DNA of 64,000 nucleotides, taken from NCBI GenBank assembly GCA_905182645.1, contig CAJJCJ010000008.1, forward strand, positions 168,857 to 232,856. The letters run 5' to 3'. How positions within the stretch are numbered: the stretch's first letter is position 1; each line of letters opens with the position of its first letter. This document shows positions 43,956 to 54,802 of this stretch, in pieces. The notes below the pieces were generated by a model. The model searched no databases. It was not told the origin of the DNA and saw only the letters and a list, made by a program, of their open reading frames with translations. A program made the position numbers and the translations under genes. This DNA comes from an uncultured Sulfitobacter sp. Its GTDB lineage: Bacteria > Pseudomonadota > Alphaproteobacteria > Rhodobacterales > Rhodobacteraceae.

Positions 43956-46712
43956 ATGCCAAAGAAAATGTTAATCGATGCCACACACGCGGAAGAAACC
44001 CGCGTTGTTGTGGTCGACGGGAACAAAGTCGAAGAATTTGATTTTGAAAGCCAGTTTAAGCGCCAGCTCGCTGGGAATATCTATCTTGCCAAAGTGACAC
44101 GGGTCGAGCCGTCGCTGCAGGCAGCGTTTGTGGACTATGGGGGAAATCGCCATGGTTTCCTCGCGTTCTCGGAAATTCATCCTGACTATTACCAAATCCC
44201 TATCGCCGATCGCGAAGCGTTGATCGCCGAAGAAAAAGCCTACGCCGACAGCCTGAAGGCTGACGATGATGAGGAAGAAAAACCCATAAAACGTCGCCGT
44301 TCGCGGAGCCGTTCGAAGGCTGCGGATGCGACGTTGGGTGATGCGGTAGCCACTGCTGATGTTGCTGATGACACGGTCGAAATCGCTGGTATGGAAACCA
44401 TCGATCTTGATGATGATGAAGAGGGCAGCTCTTCGATGGAGTTGGTGTCCGAAACACCTGTTGAGACACCAGCAGCAGACGAAGAACCTGAAGTTGTTGA
44501 GGCAGCGACATCTGACGAAGACGTCGAGGCTGTTTCAGATGATCAGGTTGCTGCAGAAGCCGAAGCTGATGATGACGCAAAAGCAGATGCCAAAGACAAA
44601 GATGACCGCATTGAAAGCGTCACAACTGAAGACGACAGCGAAGATGTACGTCCCGTGCGCAAGCCGCGCCCGAAGCGGTACAAAATCCAAGAGGTCGTTA
44701 AAGTTCGTCAGATTCTGCTGATCCAAGTTGTCAAAGAAGAACGCGGAAACAAGGGCGCTGCCCTGACTACATATCTGTCGCTCGCTGGTCGGTATTGCGT
44801 GTTGATGCCGAACACGGCCCGTGGTGGCGGTATTAGCCGCAAGATCACCAACGCGCCTGACCGCAAGAAGCTGAAAGAAATTGCAAATGGGATGGAGGTT
44901 CCTGAGGGTGCTGGCCTGATCATTCGCACCGCTGGATCGCAGCGCACCAAGTCTGAGATTAAGCGCGACTATGAATACCTGCAGCGTTTGTGGGAACAGA
45001 TCCGCGAGCTAACATTGAAATCTATCGCACCTGCGAAGATTTACGAGGAAGGCGACCTAATCAAACGGTCGATCCGCGATCTTTACAACAAAGACATCGA
45101 CGAAGTGATCGTTGCAGGCGAGGGCGGTTACCGCACGGCCAAGGACTTCATGAAAATGATCATGCCGTCCCATTCCAAGAACGTGAAACGCTATACCGAA
45201 CAGATGCCGCTTTACGCGCGCTATCAGGTTGAAGGCTACTTGAACGGTATGTTTAACCCGACGGTTCAGCTGCCGTCTGGTGGTTATATCGTGATTGGTA
45301 TCACCGAAGCGCTTGTTGCGGTTGACGTGAACTCCGGTCGTGCGACCAAAGAAGCGTCGATTGAACAAACAGCGACCAAGACCAACCTTGAGGCCGCCGA
45401 TGAAGTGGCGCGTCAAGCCCGCTTGCGTGACTTGGCTGGTTTGATCGTGATCGATTTCATCGACATGGACGAGCGCCGCAACAACATCGCCGTTGAAAAA
45501 CGGATGAAAGATGCGTTGAAAACCGACCGTGCCCGTATTCAGGTTGGTCGCATCTCTGGCTTTGGCTTGATGGAAATGTCCCGTCAGCGTCTGCGCCCGG
45601 GTATGCTCGAGGCAACGACACAGATGTGTGGCCATTGCCACGGCACTGGTTTGCTACGGTCAGACGATAACGTCGCCTTGTCGATATTGCGTGCTTTGGA
45701 CGAAGAAGGCGTGCGCGGTCGTTCAAAAGAAGTACTGGTGCGTTCACCAATTTCGATTGCCAACTTCTTGATGAACGAGAAGCGTGAACATATTGCTGAT
45801 ATTGAGGCGCGCCATGGTATGTCCGTGAGAATCGAATGTGATCCAAGCCTCGTGTCGCCTGACTTTGCTATTGAAAAGTTCAAGACAGCGACCCGTGTGG
45901 TGCCTGATGCGGCTCCCGTTGTTGTGGCCACTGCCGCCATGATGGATGACGACGATACTGATGTATTGTTGCCAAGCGCTGATGAGGATGAAGACGAGAC
46001 AGAAGCGCAGACAACAGCCGAGACTGTTGAGACGGTCGAGCCAGTAGACAGTGCGGATGCAGAAGATCGTCCCCGCAAAAAACGCCGTCGTCGTCGGCGT
46101 CGTCGGGGCGGCAACGTTGAGCAAAGCCAAGAGACTGTCGAAGGACAGGTTGATGACGAAGCTGCACCTATTTTAGCGGCTGATGGGGGCGAACCGGCAG
46201 CTTTGGTTGAGGGTTCTGAAGAATCAACAACTGAAAAGCCAAAGCGTATGCGTAGCCGCAGCCGCAAGAAGGTAGAAGGCGCTCCGGTAGACGTCGTGGC
46301 GGATATTTCTCCAGAGGTTGTGGCCGAGGCTGCACCAGCTGATGCAACGATTGAAGTTGTTGCCGAGCCAGTTGCTGAAAAGCCAAAACGCGCACCGCGA
46401 ACCCGTAAAAAGGCTCCACCAAAGGATGAGGCTCCTGCAGAAACGGCAGAGGCCGCACCTGAAGAAGCTGTTGAAAAGCCAAAACCAAAGCGTAAGAGTC
46501 GCGCCAAGCCAAAGCCAGAAGTCGTGGCTGACGCTCCGGTTGAGGTTGCGCCAGATCGGGTTCAGCCAGAACCAGTTGCTCCACCAGAACCTGTAGCAGA
46601 ATCTGCTTCGGTTGTGGCACCCGCGCCGGAGATAATGGCAGCGGAACCTGCGCCGGAACCCGCAAAACCTGCTGCGCCGAAACGCAAAGGCTGGTGGTCT
46701 TTGGGTCGCTAA
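43956..46712 (+). CDS. rne: Ribonuclease E
   Basis: MPKKMLIDATHAEETRVVVVDGNKVEEFDFE; LLIQVVKEERGNKGAALTTYLSLAGRYCVLMPNT; CGHCHGTG; long charged C-terminal region. Confidence 0.95.
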   Translation: MPKKMLIDATHAEETRVVVVDGNKVEEFDFESQFKRQLAGNIYLAKVTRVEPSLQAAFVDYGGNRHGFLAFSEIHPDYYQIPIADREALIAEEKAYADSLKADDDEEEKPIKRRRSRSRSKAADATLGDAVATADVADDTVEIAGMETIDLDDDEEGSSSMELVSETPVETPAADEEPEVVEAATSDEDVEAVSDDQVAAEAEADDDAKADAKDKDDRIESVTTEDDSEDVRPVRKPRPKRYKIQEVVKVRQILLIQVVKEERGNKGAALTTYLSLAGRYCVLMPNTARGGGISRKITNAPDRKKLKEIANGMEVPEGAGLIIRTAGSQRTKSEIKRDYEYLQRLWEQIRELTLKSIAPAKIYEEGDLIKRSIRDLYNKDIDEVIVAGEGGYRTAKDFMKMIMPSHSKNVKRYTEQMPLYARYQVEGYLNGMFNPTVQLPSGGYIVIGITEALVAVDVNSGRATKEASIEQTATKTNLEAADEVARQARLRDLAGLIVIDFIDMDERRNNIAVEKRMKDALKTDRARIQVGRISGFGLMEMSRQRLRPGMLEATTQMCGHCHGTGLLRSDDNVALSILRALDEEGVRGRSKEVLVRSPISIANFLMNEKREHIADIEARHGMSVRIECDPSLVSPDFAIEKFKTATRVVPDAAPVVVATAAMMDDDDTDVLLPSADEDEDETEAQTTAETVETVEPVDSADAEDRPRKKRRRRRRRRGGNVEQSQETVEGQVDDEAAPILAADGGEPAALVEGSEESTTEKPKRMRSRSRKKVEGAPVDVVADISPEVVAEAAPADATIEVVAEPVAEKPKRAPRTRKKAPPKDEAPAETAEAAPEEAVEKPKPKRKSRAKPKPEVVADAPVEVAPDRVQPEPVAPPEPVAESASVVAPAPEIMAAEPAPEPAKPAAPKRKGWWSLGR

Positions 46713-46721
46713 ATTATCAAA

Positions 46722-46753
46722 GGCCGCGTCGTACCCCGACGCGGTCTTTTTTC
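46722..46753 (+). terminator. Rho-independent terminator after rne
   Basis: GGCCGCGTCG-TACC-CCGACGCGGTC-TTTTTT. Confidence 0.85.
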
Positions 46754-46808
46754 ATTACTAACATATAGCGCAGCGACTACGGGTACACACAGCGCGGCGG
46801 GTAACAAT

Positions 46809-47030
46809 TTAGCCTTTACGGATAACGTAAAGCTGGGCTGTACCCTGATGAGACATATCGACAAGCGTATGGCCTGCCTCAGAGCAAAAATGCGGGATGT
46901 CGATCACTGCGGCTGGGTCATCAGCCGTCACATGTAATTCGTCCCCGCTGGACAAGCCTTGCAATCGCTTTCGGGCTTTTAGAACGGGCAGGGGGCAAAG
47001 CAGCCCTGTGGCATCAAGTTCATGAGACAT
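46809..47030 (-). CDS. TusA/SirA-family sulfurtransferase
   Basis: ELDATGLLCPLPVLKARKRL CPxP motif. Confidence 0.9.
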   Translation of the reverse strand: MSHELDATGLLCPLPVLKARKRLQGLSSGDELHVTADDPAAVIDIPHFCSEAGHTLVDMSHQGTAQLYVIRKG

Positions 47031-47136
47031 GCCACTTTGTTAACCAAAATATTATAGCGCGTAAACACAGCTGTGACAATCTGTGGCGTGACGCGGCGCC
47101 TTTGCTGGCCTAGGAAGATCACAAGAAGGAGTCATA

Positions 47137-47859
47137 ATGTTAGAAGCCACTCAGATTTTGGACGCGTCCCTGGTGCCCGCGATGGTCATCGCAGCAGTGG
47201 CTGGTTTGCTGTCGTTCTTACCGCCCTGTGTGCTGCCGATTGTGCCGCCATATCTGGCCTATATGGGTGGCGTATCGGTGTCTGACATGGAAGACGAGGC
47301 AGCGTCTCGTAAGCGTGTGCTGCAGGCAGCAGCATTTTTTGTTTTGGGCATTTCAACCGTATTCCTGCTGCTTGGCTTTGCATTTTCAGCGCTTGGGCGC
47401 ATGTTTCTACAAGTCCAAGACTGGTTCACCATTGTCGCAGGCATCGTGGTGATGATCTTTGGCGCGCATTTCATCGGAATCTACCGGATCGGGTTTCTCG
47501 ACCGCGAGGCGCGCAAGGAAATGGTCGACCGTGGTGGGTCGGCTTTTGGGGCTTATGTGCTTGGACTTGCATTCGCATTTGGCTGGACACCGTGCTTGGG
47601 GCCAATCCTTGGCACGATCTTGGGTCTAGCTGCATCAGAAGCATCCGTGACGCGCGGAACGGTCCTGTTGGCCGCCTACGCCGTGGGGTTGGGGCTGCCG
47701 TTTCTTTTGGTCGCAGCATTCTTTCCACATCTTAATGGACCGATGGCATGGATGAAACGGCATATGGACCGGATTGAACGGATATCTGGTCTGCTTTTGT
47801 GGACTGTCGGCTTGATGATGCTTACCGGACAATTCACAGCCTTTAGCTGGTGGTTATGA
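47137..47859 (+). CDS. ccdA: Cytochrome c biogenesis protein CcdA
   Basis: GLLSFLPPCVLPIVPPYLAYMGG, FGWTPCLGPILG. Confidence 0.92.
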   Translation: MLEATQILDASLVPAMVIAAVAGLLSFLPPCVLPIVPPYLAYMGGVSVSDMEDEAASRKRVLQAAAFFVLGISTVFLLLGFAFSALGRMFLQVQDWFTIVAGIVVMIFGAHFIGIYRIGFLDREARKEMVDRGGSAFGAYVLGLAFAFGWTPCLGPILGTILGLAASEASVTRGTVLLAAYAVGLGLPFLLVAAFFPHLNGPMAWMKRHMDRIERISGLLLWTVGLMMLTGQFTAFSWWL

Positions 47860-47918
47860 CCTGAGCCCCAAGTTCTCCTCCAGTTTTGTGCGGAGTCCTT
47901 GGAGTTAAATCTTTGACC

Positions 47919-48226
47919 TCAAGCGGCCATCTTGTCCATGATCCTTCTTTGCAAGAATTCCATGGGTGTCAGGTTTCCCAATGCTGAGTGTGGTCTGCGC
48001 CAGTTGTAGTCCTCCTGCCATTCTTCCAGCGTATGACGGGCGTCGGCCAGCGTGCCGAAGAGCGTTTCATTGAGGCATTCATCTCGCAGCTTGCCGTTAA
48101 AGCTTTCAATGAAGCCGTTCTGTTGGGGTTTTCCCGGTGCGATATAGTGCCAATCAACGTCAGTCTCCTGAACCCATTTAAGGATCGCCACGCTGGTGAA
48201 CTCGGTTCCGTAACACCTTCGGAATG
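47919..48226 (-). mobile_element. IS3-family transposase OrfB 3' fragment
   Basis: [50 protein letters not shown]...[15 protein letters not shown]: rve C-terminus only, truncated at its 5' side. Confidence 0.88.
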
Positions 48227-48229
48227 ATG

Positions 48230-48675
48230 CTGATCAAAAGGCTAGGATCGCCTGCGCAGCCCTCATATAGCGCAGCAGGTGGTCATAGCCGGGTCTCAGG
48301 TCTCTACAGTGGTTTTGCACAAACCACACCGCAAAGGAGACCGACTATGACCATGATTGCAATTACACAGAACACACCTGTTTTGGTGGCTATCGACATC
48401 GCCAAAGCGCGGCATGAAGTTTTGATAGCTGTTCCGGGCAAGAAGCGCCGCCGTCGCTTAACTGTTTTAAACGAACTTGCTGATTTCACCCGCCTCATCA
48501 CCGCGTTAAAGGACTACGGTCGCCCAGTGCGCGCAGCTTTTGAAGCAACTGGGAACTACCACCGCGCCTTGGCTTATCATCTGGCGACCGCAGGTTTTGA
48601 AGTGAAGCTGGTATCGTCAGTTGCTTTGGCGCGCACGCGGGAAGCTCTCCACAATAGTTGGGACAAAAACGATCT
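48230..48675 (+). mobile_element. IS110-family element, 5' fragment (truncated transposase, start 48346)
   Basis: MTMIAITQNTPVLVAIDIAKARHEVLIAVPGKKRRRRLT...AFEATGNYHRALAYHLATAGFEVKLVSSVALARTREALHNSWDKND then loss of homology. Confidence 0.85.
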
Positions 48676-49024
48676 GTTACATCATGGTTGGATTCATCTT
48701 CTTTGTATAGACATTAATAATACACACTATTTTTGCGTTGTGCGATGCGGTGGCTGTGTCGGGTGTGGCTACTTATAATAAGAAATGGCCGTTGGTGATA
48801 TCTGCCGCATTCATCCAGTCATTGCAGCCTGAGACATGGAAAGCGTTGCGTTGGCGGTTCTTTCGGCTTCATTTTCAATACCTATGCGCGTTTGATAGGC
48901 CCAAAGACTATAACTATTTCCAAATCATGGCGGGTCCTTTGACGTTGGCTGATAGGTACCGCAATCGTGCACCTTCGCGCTTGCGCATTGACGTGACCGC
49001 ATCCAAATACTCGAACGCTGCGCC

Positions 49025-50381
49025 ATGATGCCACCCAAGCCGCCATCGCGCCCTGAAAAGGTGTTGCTCTGGCGGTACATGCGGTTGTTCGGTGATGATA
49101 TATTGTCGGCGCAACCGGCGAAGCTATATCGGGCGTGGATGGCCGAATTCAAAACGCCGTTTTTCCGCAGCTATATGATTAATGATCCAAGCTTGATCAA
49201 ACGGGTCTTGCAGGAACGACCGGATGACTTTCCAAAATACGGACCGTATAGGTGCCGGCTTGCGCCCCTTGCTTAACAATAGCGTGTTTTTGACAAACGG
49301 TGAGATGTGGAAAAGACAGCGCCGGATTATTGACCCTGCGTTTGAATGCGGGCGCTTACGCGATACGTTCCCGGCGATGTGGGCTGCAGGAGAGGCATCT
49401 GTCGTTCGTTTGACCACGCTCGCAGATGGCACTTCACAAGAGGTTGAGGCAGAGACAAGCCACGCGGCTGCCGACGTCATTTTTCGCACGCTGTTCTCGA
49501 TCTCGATTGAGGATCAGGTCGCGACACGGGTATTTGATGAATTTCGGACCTATCAACGGACCCAGCCGATCTTAAACTTAGCGGCATTTATTCCGGGGCC
49601 AAAATGGATGCCACGGTTCTTTAAGTCTGAAACGAAAACGACTGCGTCGGCGATTAGGGCCTTGATTACTGGGCTAACGGCGCAACGATTGGATCAAATC
49701 AAGGACGGCACCGCACCTGACGATCTGGACACCAAGATCATGACGACTGCCGACCCTGAAACCGGCGAGACGTTTGGTGTGGATGAAATGGTCGATCAGG
49801 TCGCAATCTTTTTTCTTGCAGGTCACGAGACAAGCGCATCGGCCTTGGCGAGGACACTTTATTTATTAGCGATTTACCCCGATTGGCAGGATAAGTTGGC
49901 GGTCGAGGCGCCAGACCTGACACCTGACTTTGGGTCTGTGCCGAAGCTGCGACAAACCCGCGATGTGTTTCGCGAAGCGCTGCGCTTGTATCCGCCCGTG
50001 CCGATGATGGTGCGGGAAACGACCTGCCCAGAGCAATTTCGTGACCATCCCGTCAAACGCGGCGCGCAAGTCGTTTTGTCGCCTTGGCATTTGCACAGGC
50101 AAGAACGACTTTGGGATAACCCTGATGGGTTTGATCCGACACGTTGGGGCACCGAGAACGGAAAAGCCTGCGCGCGCGACGCTTATATGCCGTTTTCGAG
50201 CGGGCCGCGCGTGTGTACCGGTGCCGGGTTTGCGATGATCGAAGGCGTGTTGTTGGTGGCGATGCTTTTACGGGCCTTTAAGTTCGGAGTGGTTGCTGGA
50301 CAGGTGCCCGAACCTGTTGCTCATCTGACAGTGCGCGCCAAGGACGGCATTTGGCTACGATTCGTTCCGCGCAAAGATTAA
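49025..50381 (+). pseudogene. Cytochrome P450 with one frameshift near the N-terminus
   Basis: Frame 2 (PDDFPKY) to frame 0 (DRIGAGLRPLLNNSVFLTNGEMWKRQRR) near 49233-49240; AGHETSASAL, EALRLYPP, FSSGPRVCTGAGFA heme motif. Confidence 0.87.
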
Positions 50382-50574
50382 CTGTTCAGTATCTGGCAAC
50401 AGACTTTGATTTTTAAGTTCATCTGCCCGTCGTCGGAAACAGTCCAAAATTCTCGCCACAAACCCACCATATTTATATCTGGTTAATATCATAATATTAA
50501 CAATGTGTTTAGGTGGTTTATTGCCGCTGCAGCAGTGCAATTGGGGCAAAAACTGGCTGCACTGGGGCTAACTT

Positions 50575-50850
50575 GTGTTATTCAAAGTCATGGGTGGGGG
50601 CCCAGTTGGACGGAAAAATTTGATGTTAGCATATGGTTTATCAACAGCGAAAAACGCGATTTCAACCATATGGGGCGCGATCAGTGGAGATCATGCGGAT
50701 GTACAGAATGTGCATGACACAACTCAGCGCTGCGAGCTTTCCGATATCTTCGCGGTGAAGTTTAAGCCAGCTGGCGGTGCCGCTTTGACTACGCACGAGC
50801 AGTTCGAATGTGATACGATGTTCAAGCTACGTGAAATTCTTCACGATTGA
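50575..50850 (+). CDS. Hypothetical protein (weak)
   Basis: 91-aa ORF, no recognised family; may be a relic. Confidence 0.25.
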   Translation: MLFKVMGGGPVGRKNLMLAYGLSTAKNAISTIWGAISGDHADVQNVHDTTQRCELSDIFAVKFKPAGGAALTTHEQFECDTMFKLREILHD

Positions 50851-51071
50851 TCGCGTTCTTGTCCCTGCACATGTTCTAGAACGAACAAGCGAATAGCTGA
50901 CGCGAGCCCAATATCGCCGCGTGCTGCGTCAATTTCGGCAGCACACCCGTTGATGGTTTTGCCCTGAGACGTGGCAATTTCGCAATATGCCCGCCAGAAC
51001 GGGTTTTCCAATGAAACGCTGGTGCGGTGTCCGCGCAATGTGAGCGACCGTTTGATTGGCCGCTGGGTCAT
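50841..51071 (-). CDS. Ribbon-helix-helix domain protein
   Basis: KRSLTLRGHRTSVSLENPFWRAYCEIATSQGKTINGCAAEIDAAR; end of fumC operon. Confidence 0.8.
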   Translation of the reverse strand: MTQRPIKRSLTLRGHRTSVSLENPFWRAYCEIATSQGKTINGCAAEIDAARGDIGLASAIRLFVLEHVQGQERDQS

Positions 51072-51244
51072 TCGTCTTCAAATTTCAATTGATCAAGACG
51101 GGCTTTTGCATGCGCGGCTGATGCTGCATCCAACACCCGCGCCGCTTTTGTCTGGCCAAAGCGGGCGGCATTTTTGTCTGCCGTCACTTTATCTTGGGCC
51201 CTTGATTTGGCTTTGCGCGCCTTATTGAGGTTCACGACGCTCAT
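51068..51244 (-). CDS. DUF4169 protein (58 aa, not in supplied ORF track)
   Basis: [62 protein letters not shown] overlaps on both sides. Confidence 0.8.
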   Translation of the reverse strand: MSVVNLNKARKAKSRAQDKVTADKNAARFGQTKAARVLDAASAAHAKARLDQLKFEDE

Positions 51245-52632
51245 TTAGGGCCGATCATGTCTTCTGGGCGCACAACATTGTCGAATGTTTCTGCATCTAC
51301 GAAGCCCAATTTGATGGCCTCTTCTTTCAATGTGGTGCCGTTTTTATGGGCAGTTTTTGCCACGGTTGTCGCCTTGTCATAACCAATGGTCGGCGCCAAA
51401 GCGGTGACCAACATCAGGCTTTCGCGCATCAGTTTTTCGATCCGAACGGTGTCGGCCTTAATGCCTACAACGCAGTTATCGGTGAATGCTCCACAGGCGT
51501 CACCGATTAATTGCATAGATTGCAATACGTTATAGGCCATCATTGGTTTCATCACGTTAAGCTCAAAGTGGCCTTGGGAGCCAGCAAAACCCACGGCGGC
51601 ATCGTTGCCCATGACGTGTGCACAGACTTGCGTAATCGCCTCGACCTGTGTTGGGTTTACTTTACCGGGCATAATGGACGAGCCCGGCTCATTTTCTGGC
51701 AAGATCAATTCGCCTAGACCGCAGCGCGGACCGGAGCCGAGAAACCGGATATCGCAAGATATTTTGTACAGGCTCGCGGCCACAGTCTTAAGCGCACCAG
51801 ACATTTCAACAAGCGCATCATGCGCGGCCAATGCCTCAAATTTATTGGGCGCGGTCACAAACGGCAAGCCTGTGATGTCGGCCATATGGGCGGCAACTGT
51901 TTCGCCCCAGCCAATTGGTGTGTTCAAGCCTGTGCCAACGGCAGTACCGCCTTGGGCAAGCTCGTAAATCGCGGGCAGGGCGGCCTTAACGCGGCGGATA
52001 CCCATTGCGACTTGGTGAACGTAGCCAGAGAATTCTTGACCCAATGTCAGTGGCGTTGCATCCATTGTGTGGGTGCGGCCGATCTTAATGATGTCTTTGA
52101 ATTCATCTTGTTTGATCGCAAGGGCGGCGTGTAGTTTTTCCAAGCCGGGGATCAACACCTCGTGGGCGGTCGTGGCAACGGCAATGTGCATGGCCGTTGG
52201 GAACGTGTCGTTGGACGACTGGCCCATGTTGCAATGATCGTTTGGATGCACCGGATCTTTTGACCCAATCGTGCCGCTGAGCATTTCAATTGCACGGTTC
52301 GAAATCACCTCGTTGGCGTTCATGTTGGACTGGGTGCCAGACCCTGTTTGCCAGACGACAAGTGGGAAATGATCATCAAGCTTGCCTGTCACAACTTCAT
52401 TTGCGGCGGCAATGATCGCGTCTGCGAGGGTTGCATCAAGCTTGCCGCGCTCCTTGTTTGCGATGGCGCAGGCCTGTTTGATGACACCCAAACCACGCAC
52501 AATCGCGACGGGCTGCTTTTCCCAACCAATGGGAAAGTTGATCAGGCTACGCTGCGTTTGAGCACCCCAATAGCGATCAGAAGGGACCTCTAGTGGGCCA
52601 AAACTATCAGATTCTGTGCGTGTATTAGTCAT
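51241..52632 (-). CDS. fumC: Class II fumarate hydratase
   Basis: [43 protein letters not shown]. Confidence 0.97.
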   Translation of the reverse strand: MTNTRTESDSFGPLEVPSDRYWGAQTQRSLINFPIGWEKQPVAIVRGLGVIKQACAIANKERGKLDATLADAIIAAANEVVTGKLDDHFPLVVWQTGSGTQSNMNANEVISNRAIEMLSGTIGSKDPVHPNDHCNMGQSSNDTFPTAMHIAVATTAHEVLIPGLEKLHAALAIKQDEFKDIIKIGRTHTMDATPLTLGQEFSGYVHQVAMGIRRVKAALPAIYELAQGGTAVGTGLNTPIGWGETVAAHMADITGLPFVTAPNKFEALAAHDALVEMSGALKTVAASLYKISCDIRFLGSGPRCGLGELILPENEPGSSIMPGKVNPTQVEAITQVCAHVMGNDAAVGFAGSQGHFELNVMKPMMAYNVLQSMQLIGDACGAFTDNCVVGIKADTVRIEKLMRESLMLVTALAPTIGYDKATTVAKTAHKNGTTLKEEAIKLGFVDAETFDNVVRPEDMIGPK

Positions 52633-52701
52633 GAAATTATCCTTCGTATGCAATTGTATGCCGTTTAATGGCCGCCACGCAGAAGAGCAATGGCCCAGCG
52701 T

Positions 52702-53163
52702 TTACTTGCGAAACTGATCGAGGCTTACGACTTCGGCATCTTGCCGTTCTTCCGCAGGCTCATCTTCGGCCATCACGTCCATCGGTGCCTCAATCGACGC
52801 ATTCGTTTCTTCTGGGGCTGCAAACCGCAGGCCAAATTCGACTGACGGATCAACAAATGTTTGGATCGCGTCATATGGAATATAAAGCGTCTCTGGATTA
52901 TCGCCAAAGTTGAGGGTAATTGTGAATCCTTCGTTGGTCACATTCAGATTGTCGAACCAATGTTGAATAACGACCGTCATTTCGCCGGGATACCGATCAG
53001 ACAACCAGTCGGCGATTTCAACGTCGGCATGAATTGTATCAAAAGTGATAAAGAAATGGTGCTCGCCGGGCAGCCCGTCTTTTGCGATGCCTATCAGCAC
53101 CTCTTGGATCAAGCCGCGCATCGCGCGATGCATCAGATTTCCGTAGTCAATCGTACCAGCCAC
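52702..53163 (-). CDS. sspB: SspB family ClpXP adaptor
   Basis: DYGNLMHRAMRGLIQEVLIGIAKDGLPGEHHFFITFDT; alphaproteobacterial SspB. Confidence 0.88.
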   Translation of the reverse strand: MAGTIDYGNLMHRAMRGLIQEVLIGIAKDGLPGEHHFFITFDTIHADVEIADWLSDRYPGEMTVVIQHWFDNLNVTNEGFTITLNFGDNPETLYIPYDAIQTFVDPSVEFGLRFAAPEETNASIEAPMDVMAEDEPAEERQDAEVVSLDQFRK

Positions 53164-53214
53164 AGCATTATTCTCCGCTATCTACGTCCCCATCTTATAA
53201 GATTCGAAGCGGGA

Positions 53215-54474
53215 TTAAAGGGGCAGTCCGAGCCCTGTACTGAAAAGTCCAACAATCGCGCAAATGAGCAGCACCAAAGGCAACCCCCAATGGCGCCTCA
53301 AGAGTAAAAAAGCGGCAAGTGCTGCGATTGCGACAGGTACAATTTGAAGCGTCGTTATTTCAGGCACGATCAACTGTAGCGGACCTATGGAGATTGGTGT
53401 GACAATTCCGAAGAACACGTGCAGCGCGAACCAAAGCGACAAGTTGGCGATTACCCCGACAACCGCTGCAGTGATCCCCGATAATGCGCTGGTAAGCCGC
53501 GGCCGCCCATTTAGCCAATCAATCAGGGGTGCACCAGCAAGAATCCATATGAAGCAAGGCACAAAGGTTACCCACAGTGTCATGAAACCTGCCAATAACG
53601 CGGTCGAAACCCCACCCTGCAGGTAGCCCGCCATCATGCCCACGAATTGCGTCACAAGGATCAACGGGCCCGGTGTGGTTTCTGCCAAACCAAGTGCGTC
53701 CATCATTTGTGGTGTGGTCAGCCAGCCGAACCCAGTGACGACCTCTTGGGTCATATAGGCCAATACGGCATATGCGCCGCCAAACGTCACCACTGCGAGG
53801 GTCGAGAAAAACAATCCGATGTCACGTAGCAAAGGCAGATCAAACGCCGTGACAATTCCGATTGGGGTCGCCCATAAAATGGCACCAACCAAGACGATGG
53901 CTATGCTTTGACGCCAAGGCAGCGGTGAGGACGGGGCTGTATCGATGGCGTGACGACCAAACGCGCCAGCGATCGCCACAATGGCAATGACGATAGGGAA
54001 TGGTACCGCAAATGCAAAAAGTGCAACGAACGCCAATACCGCTATAATGAGGTGCTTGGACGATGTCAGCGCCCGCTTTGATACTTTGATCAATGCTTCA
54101 ATGACGATGATGACAACGGTTGCTTTGACTCCAAGGAAAACTGCCTGCATCCACGGCAATGATCCATATGCGCCGTAGGCTAGCGCCAAAATAGCGATGA
54201 CAATCGCGCCGGGGATGACGAACAAGCCACCACCGATTAATCCCCCCATGATCCCGCGTCGTTTCCAGCCAGCATAGGTCGCAAGCTGCATTGCTTCTGG
54301 TCCAGGCAGCAGCATGCAGAATGATAAGGCACGCAAGAATTGCGCTTCGGTTAGCCATGTGCGTTCTTCGACAAGTTCACGGTGCATAAGTGCGATCTGA
54401 GCGGCAGGGCCGCCAAAAGACAGCAAACCAATTCGCCCAAAGACGCGGATCATTTCCGATGTTGATACCATCAT
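53215..54474 (-). CDS. chrA: Chromate transporter, ChrA family
   Basis: SFGGPAAQIALMHRELVEERTWLTEAQFLRALSFCMLLPGPEAMQLATYAGW, duplicated CHR domains. Confidence 0.92.
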   Translation of the reverse strand: MMVSTSEMIRVFGRIGLLSFGGPAAQIALMHRELVEERTWLTEAQFLRALSFCMLLPGPEAMQLATYAGWKRRGIMGGLIGGGLFVIPGAIVIAILALAYGAYGSLPWMQAVFLGVKATVVIIVIEALIKVSKRALTSSKHLIIAVLAFVALFAFAVPFPIVIAIVAIAGAFGRHAIDTAPSSPLPWRQSIAIVLVGAILWATPIGIVTAFDLPLLRDIGLFFSTLAVVTFGGAYAVLAYMTQEVVTGFGWLTTPQMMDALGLAETTPGPLILVTQFVGMMAGYLQGGVSTALLAGFMTLWVTFVPCFIWILAGAPLIDWLNGRPRLTSALSGITAAVVGVIANLSLWFALHVFFGIVTPISIGPLQLIVPEITTLQIVPVAIAALAAFLLLRRHWGLPLVLLICAIVGLFSTGLGLPL

Positions 54475-54802
54475 TCTGCGTCACCTTCATCAAATCCGTG
54501 GCGCGCCCCACGATAAAGTGCTTCATTGCGCAAAGCAATTTTGAGATGATGTGCTTGGTTTTTTTGCCTAAATGTTTTTGAAAAAATGAACGGCATGGTG
54601 TTCCTGTCGTGACTATTGCGCAAGATTGCCGATCCGACAGGCAAACCAATTTGATGCACACAATTTGTTGGCGAAATCGTACTTGGGCCGGTCATGTGGC
54701 ATCCTATCTGAGAGTTTTCAGCGGATGCGATCCTTTGGCCGTGGCCTCATGGGGTGGTCGCGGGACACCTTATTGAGTTGATAGGCGGCTGCCATGGCTG
54801 GG

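Noticed and set aside
43780-43986. 68-aa minus-strand ORF upstream of rne
   Set aside because: Overlaps the rne start and leader hairpins; no recognisable family
46080-46110. CGTCGTCGTCGG repeat in rne as a possible microsatellite or CRISPR-like repeat
   Set aside because: Encodes an Arg-rich patch (KKRRRRRRRR) of the RNase E RNA-binding region in frame; no spaced repeats
45584-46507. 307-aa minus-strand ORF opposite rne C-terminal region
   Set aside because: Antisense to repetitive Glu/Ala/Pro coding sequence; Ser/Thr low complexity
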